Shown here in pieces: positions 58,650 to 64,000 of a DNA stretch of 64,000 nucleotides (within the stretch, counting starts at the first letter, position 1; the number at the start of each line of letters is the position of its first letter). The stretch comes from Tillandsia leiboldiana (taxonomy: Eukaryota; Streptophyta; Magnoliopsida; Poales; Bromeliaceae): contig CM055068.1 of NCBI GenBank assembly GCA_029204045.2, positions 38,259,000-38,322,999 of the forward strand, read 5' to 3'. The position numbers were made by a program, and so were the translations under genes. The notes beneath the pieces were generated by a model. That model saw only the letters and a list, made by a program, of their open reading frames with translations. It made no database searches and was not told the origin of the DNA.

Positions 58650-61600
58650 TGTGAGGACCTGGATCCCCACGACGAGATTACTGGATCATCTACAGCTCCC
58701 GGAGGCCTATGTGGCGTGTTGGTGGGATTTGTGCCCCAATTGGACATTAGTGTTGGGCTCAGTGTGTTTAATGGATCACGTGGGTGATCATTGGACTCCG
58801 TCGGATCGTTAGAAGTGGTTTCGCGCGAAGTGGATATTAAATGTGGACTCAGTGCGAAGTTCGGACCAAGGATTACCTTTCCGGATGCCTTCGGCAAATT
58901 TTGGAGTTGGAATTTGGCGAAACGGACATCAAATTCGGATTCAGCGCGCGAAAACGGTTAAAACGGACTACCCACTTGTTATTTTTGGGCTCTGGACACT
59001 GTTCACGCCGGAACAGTGTTTCCGGCGGCGGCGGCAGCGGCGGAGCGGCCGCAGGCAGCGCGGCGGACGGAGGCGCGGGCCGCCCGGTCCACGCGGCAGG
59101 CGTGCGCCGGGGGCTGGACGCGTGGCGGCTCGGGAGTGGGCCGGTCCGCGGGGCGCGGTCTACGGGGGAGTGCGGGGCGCACGGTGGGCCGGGGTTGACA
59201 CGTGGCAGCATCCTAGAGGTGGGTTCACGGCGGTTGGTCTACGCAGTTTTCGGGATGGCTTGTGGTTTACGGTGCACCGGGGGTGACACGTGGCAGGTTT
59301 GCATTGGTTCGGTCCACACGATTTCGTGCACCGGGTTCACTAGGCAGTGGCATGACACGTGGCGTTCTCCGATTGGTGGGTCTACTGTGCGCGGCAGGGT
59401 GGCAGGCGGCGGCGTCAGGCGCACGTGGGCGCGGTCGGGCGGATTCCCGCGCTTGGGGAGGACACGTGTCGGCGTCTGGGGGGCGCGACGTGTCGCGCGG
59501 GGAGCGGCTGGTGTTGCTGTCCGCTGTTTGGCGGGCGACGTGGCGGCCCAGGAGGGATTCGGGCGGCTACAGTGTTCGGGCGCAGGGATTTCGGGCTGCT
59601 ACAGTGCGCGCCCGAAAATTCCCAGCGCCCGGAAATCGGGACTTATCCGGTATTTCGTCATTTGTTTCTGCAGCCTATAAAAGGCGATCCGAGCCTTCTT
59701 CTTCTCCTTTTTCCGCCATTTCCAAGCCTCCTCTCGCCGGAGTGTCTTCAGCAAAGTTGATCCTCGTGTTTGGCTGCATCTTTCTGCAAAGTTTTGGGAT
59801 TTTTGGTGGCACGCTTATCGAGGTTTCTATTTTTACGGCGCGGCGCGACGCTCGTTCGTTTGTGGTCTTCTTCGTCGCGTTTTGGTGCGAGGACTCCCCC
59901 GGCTTACCCCGAGCACCTTTTTCAGTGATTCTTGCGCCGTTGGCTTCACGACAGGTAGGGCTATGTTTCCCATGTTTACTGGTTTTTCCCATTCCGAGCT
60001 TTTCATGGGTCTTTCGGATCATCTTGTAACCCCTTTTTCTGGGCGGAGTTCTGGGACAGTGGCGCGGTGTTTTGGCGATATCTTCGCGCACAGGCATCGG
60101 ATAGGGGCGATTCAAGAGGCGATTTGCATCTACACATCACGAGGAATATGCCCAAATTTTCTTGGAATTTTCTGAATATTTCCCGAAGGTGAAGATTATC
60201 TGTGAACAGTAATTGTTGCTACAGTTTTTGAGTGTAGTTTGATTCGGGGTGGGTCCCTTGTCGGAATTGTTTCTCAGTGTAGGAAGCTCGGAATTGGACG
60301 TGCAGGTACTCGTTTCGAAGGTATCGACGCGAGGATTACTGTGGTATTTTTATTGGATTTTTCTGGGCACTTGCAGCAGGTGAAATATGCGCGGCTTTGG
60401 GACTGATTTTCAGATTGTGTATGTTTGGTTGATTTTGGAATAAAAGTGTAATGTTGAGCGTTATTGTTGTGCCCAGGGGTGTTTTTAGCTGTTTGAAGCC
60501 GAGGCTTGCGCGACTTGTACCGTGGGTGTTATGTTGGCAGATTTTGGACCGCGGGCGTCTACCCACTTCACCGACTTCAGGTTTGCCTTGGGTTAAGCGC
60601 TTCAGGTGGGTGAGCTTATTTTCAGTAATTGTTTAAGGCAATGTTTATGCTGTGGCAAGTATAAGTCCACTTGTGGGGATGTCACCCCTCTATGACTGAT
60701 GCATGCAAGTGTAGGGTACATAGTTTATATTGGTAAGTAGGTAAGCTTGTTATTGATATTGGTATAAATGATTGCAAGAATAGTATTTATGAGGTATATT
60801 GAGGACTTGCATGACTTGGACATCTGTGTGATGACTAGTGTAAGCTTACCTAGGATGATGTTACCCTATGAAATTATATAACATGCCATGTTAGCACATA
60901 GCCTTTCTTGTGGTTGGATTATGATTTGGGACAGGATTTCGTAGCTATGTGCGGATTTGTACTCTGAGGAGTTATTATGATCATTCTATTAATGAACCCT
61001 GAGTTGTGGACAGATCTAGTTTTGGGATTCCGGCATGTTGCTTATTCCTAAGGAACTATTATTATGCTTTAGCCCCCTTTATTTCCTTGAGGACATTTGC
61101 ATGCTTGTATGGTCATGTAGTTAGGCCATCTTTTACTGCTGCACTACTTATTGGAACTTGACTTAGGAGAAACCATGCTTTTCTTTTCTCCTTCTTGTTA
61201 GTCAGGTGGTCAGTGTTGCTCGGGTTCGAGCAGGGGGTCTGGGTAGTGTATAGTCGGGACATCGTGTCTGGGCAGGTTGGTTTAGTTGTGGGGCTTTGCG
61301 GCAACCGCGGATATTGGGCGGTTGACCGGGTGTTTCTCTCTGCACCTGATTGGGTATCAGTTTCTTTAGTGGATGGAGTTTCCCACTTATCGTTTAGTGC
61401 ATCCGATTGAGGTCGGGTCTTTCCTTAGTGGTTGAGCTTTCCCACTTTGATCAGAGTCGTGATCCAGTCCTGCTACATTGAGACACTTGACAGAGATACT
61501 TGTTACTGAGATGTACTTTACTCGTGTGGGTCGCTCCCCTCGAGTGCCACTCCGGAGGTAGGCTTGACCGAGCCGTGTGCCGGTCTGTTACTTATATTTT

Positions 61601-62777
61601 TGACTGAGCCGTGTGCCGGTCCGTTACATATCTTGAGATCGAGCCGTGTGCCGATCAGTTACTGAGTTCGACAGCAGAGCAGGCAGTACCGGGTGTCATA
61701 CCGGTTCATTTGATTGGGTTTATTTCGGTCAGATACTTTTATTGTTACACTCGTGCCTGGGGGCCGAGTGCAGACTGGTAGTTGAGTTTAGATCAGTGCT
61801 AGTATTGTCGAGAGCCGTCTGGTTGACGGTGGTCCCGTGTTGTTGCGAGTACTTTGACCGCTGTGTGAGAGGTTGAGCATCTTGATTCTATCCGTTCTGA
61901 GAGAGAGAGTGGATTTTGACCTTAGCCTGCATGTTTCTCTCCTCGATAGCGAGCTTGTCCGTTTGGACGCCCTACGTAATTCCTGCCCGTCAGCGGGAGG
62001 TGGTTGTAGGTGGGCGCAGGTTTGACTGGACCAGATGTGGCAGTCAGTTCGATTGGGTCGGTGGTGCACTTCATGTGCTAGTGGTTGCATACCACTGTTT
62101 GGTTCTCCCCCTTTTAGCCTTTAGTTAGGGGCAGGATAGCTGTTGAGAGTTTCCAGCGTACTCATTTCAGTCTTATGACTTGGGTTAGTTTTTGTCTCTT
62201 GAGGACTTGGTGGGCAGACCGTCGGGTCTGGCGGTGGTACCCACTGAGAACTCCCTTTTTGGAGTAGTTCTCACACCCTTTGGGGGTTTTTCCCCCTTTT
62301 TCTCTCCTCTTCTTTGTTTTGCAGAGTCTTAGCTGGTGTTGCCGACTCTGCGGTTGTTGATCGTGGCGAGGGAGTCGCGAGCTAGATCCCTACCCGGCGT
62401 TGGAGAGTAGCGGTACCCTTCTGAGGAGATCATCAGTAGATTAGCGGTTTCTTTTCCTCTTTTGAGAGACTTGTAGTGAGGATATTTTGTATTGAGAGAC
62501 TGTACACTGTTGTATATTTATTGGAGTTACCTCCCAGTTGGGTTTAGAGCTTGTACTTGAGGATTTATTATTATTATTATTTTGGGAGGCAGACAGTGTT
62601 GTTTATTTCCAGTTGTACAGTGATTGATTTTAGTTACAGCAGATTCTTATTATAGCCCTGATATCTGTTTAGTTGTAGCACTTTTCTTGCAGGTGGGACG
62701 CTTCGCCTATGCAGGTTGGCATAGGTGGCGGATCTGTTGGCGGGCCCGGGTCGCAGTTTCGACCCTGGGGCGTGACA
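58650..62777 (+). mobile_element. Element F, 3' LTR (4128 bp)
   Basis: Nearly identical copy of 51117-55243. Differences noticed include AACGG for AATGG (58921), GTCCGC for GTCAGC (59520), TTTTCTGAAT for TTTTATGAAT (60170), TATATT for TATACT (60798), GGACAT for GGATAT (60820) and GACTGAG for GACCGAG (61605). It contains its own TATA box (about 59675) and G-box array (59118-59540). Confidence 0.95.
59118..59683 (+). promoter_or_regulatory. LTR promoter of element F 3' LTR
   Basis: The second copy of the G-box/ABRE array and TATA box. Transcripts starting here would read through the LTR end at 62777 into the remaining pol sequence of element D. Confidence 0.65.
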
Positions 62778-62782
62778 CCCTG
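62778..62782 (+). repeat. Target site duplication of element F, right (CCCTG)
   Basis: Matches 51112-51116. Confidence 0.95.
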
Positions 62783-64000
62783 CCAAGGATCGACGACCTC
62801 TTCGACCAACTACAGGGGGCGACGGTGTTTTCAAAGATTGACCTGCAGTCGGGCTATCATCAGGTCCAGGTCAAGGGGGAGGACATCCCCAAAACGGCTT
62901 TTCGGACTCGCTACGGTCATTACGAATTTAATGTAATGCCGTTCGGGCTCACGAATGCCCCGGCAGTGTTCATGGACATGATGAACAGGGTATTCAAACC
63001 TTCCTGGACATATTCGTGGTGGTCTTTATCGACGATATCCTCATCTATTCCCGTACAGATGAGGAACATGAAGAACATCTGCGCACAGTCCTCCAGACCC
63101 TACGGGAACAGAAACTCTACGTCAAACTCAAAAAGTGTGAGTTTTGGCTCCGAGAGGTTGGCTTCTTGGGGCACGTAATCTCGGCGGCTGGGGTCGCAGT
63201 CGATCCGAAGAAGATAGATTCGGTGACGGACTGGTCCCAACCGACGACGGTGACGGAGGTTCGAAGCTTTCTAGGATTAGCCGGGTACTACCGGCGCTTC
63301 GTGAAGGGTTTCTCCAAGATAGCCACCCCCTTAAACCGCTTGACTAAAAAGGGGGAAAAGTTCATCTGGACGGACAAATGTCAGAGCAGCTTCGAGGAGC
63401 TCAAGGATAGATTGACGCGAGCTCTGATTCTCGCCCTACCGGAACCAGGGGAGGATTATGAAGTGTATTGCGATGCGTCGCGAAACGGACTGGGTGGAGT
63501 GCTCATGCAACGGGGGAAGGTTATAGCCTATGCGTCAGGGCAGCTCAAGGAATACGAGCGAAACTACCCCGTGCACGATTTGGAACTCGCAGCGGTTGTG
63601 TTCGTCCTCAAGCTTTGGAGACACTACCTGTATGGGGCACACTCCAATGTGTACTCAGATCATAAAAGTCTTAAGTACCTTTTCACCCAAAAGGAGTTAA
63701 ATTTGCGACAAAGACGGTGGCTCGAGCTATTGAAGGATTACGATTTAACGATCCACTACCACCCGGGAGAGGCAAACGTGGTGGCCGACGCCCTGAGCCG
63801 TAAGGGGCAGGCCGAGAAAGCAGGGGTAAGTGCCATCACCCAACAAGATAGTCTGATTGCGGAATTTTCGCAATTAAGGCTAGAGGTAGTACCAGCGGGT
63901 ACAGTCGGACGACTTCTGACACTGGTGGTCAGACCTACCCTGCTTGACAGAATTCTCGAGGGGCAGTCAACTGATGACCAACTCCAGCTGGTGCGAGGTA
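62783..64000 (+). pseudogene. pol: Pol of element D, part 2: RT palm, RNase H, start of integrase region
   Basis: The RT frame resumes at 62783 with PRIDDLFDQL. Motifs: FSKIDLQSGYHQ (62828-62863), VMPFGLTNAP (62933-62962), then a one-base deletion near 63000 shifts the frame. In the new frame VVFIDDILIYS holds the catalytic aspartates (FIDD, 63025-63036), followed by VGFLGHVI and RSFLGLAGYYRRFVKGFS. RNase H follows: YCDASRNGLGGVL (63466), HDLELAAVVF, YSDHKSLKYLF, and HYHPGEANVVADALSRK ending about 63807. The frame stays open to the window edge, in the linker before the integrase zinc finger. The order RT, RNase H, then (outside) integrase is that of Ty3/gypsy chromoviruses. Breaks: the F insertion, the frameshift, and the missing protease upstream. 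Confidence 0.93.

Overview
This is nuclear DNA from a flowering plant, probably a monocot. Almost all of it is a pile of nested Ty3/gypsy (Metaviridae, chromovirus-like) LTR retrotransposons with very long LTRs (2.7-4.4 kb), plus a cluster of small DNA transposons. I see no host gene, tRNA or rRNA. The species cannot be fixed from this sequence; a pineapple-like genome is only a weak guess from the look of the MITE ends. Nearly all long open frames here are chance readings through GC-rich or tandem-repeat LTR DNA. Only a gag gene and a broken pol gene (49.6-51.1 kb and 62.8-64.0 kb) are real coding sequence.

Layout. 1-7208: element A, minus strand, with a partial 3' LTR, a 2.2 kb internal part and a 3.8 kb 5' LTR. 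7222-7321: 100-N assembly gap. 7322-16600: element B, plus strand, same family as A, 5' LTR cut by the gap. 16601-31596: two older LTRs (X inside Y). X is split at 17189/28222 by element III (17190-28216; 4.4 kb LTRs, ATACC target duplication). 31597-34332: low-copy-looking DNA with (TA)n and (CA)n microsatellites, five related foldback MITEs and one CACTA-type MITE. 34333-37683: solo LTR E, minus strand. 37964-45877: element C, its 3' LTR split by a minus-strand LTR (G, 45878-46674). G is split by element D (46675 to beyond the window end; the only coding element), and D is split inside its reverse-transcriptase gene by element F (51117-62777; CCCTG target duplication). The order C, then G, then D, then F is a readable insertion history.

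Biology. A, B, F and III have the signals needed for mobility in trans: LTR promoter, initiator-Met tRNA primer site and polypurine tract. Their internal parts hold only decayed pol remnants or nothing readable, so they look like LARD-type non-autonomous elements served by an autonomous relative. The best candidate for something new is a 26-nt hairpin 156-159 nt downstream of the primer site in all four. It keeps an 8-nt loop with a 6-nt palindrome at its centre and shows compensatory base-pair changes, as expected of an RNA dimerisation/packaging signal. Other notable signals are arrays of ACACGTGGC (G-box/ABRE) motifs in the family I LTR promoters, a conserved LTR hairpin followed by a splice-acceptor-like tract, and lineage-specific tandem arrays inside the LTRs.
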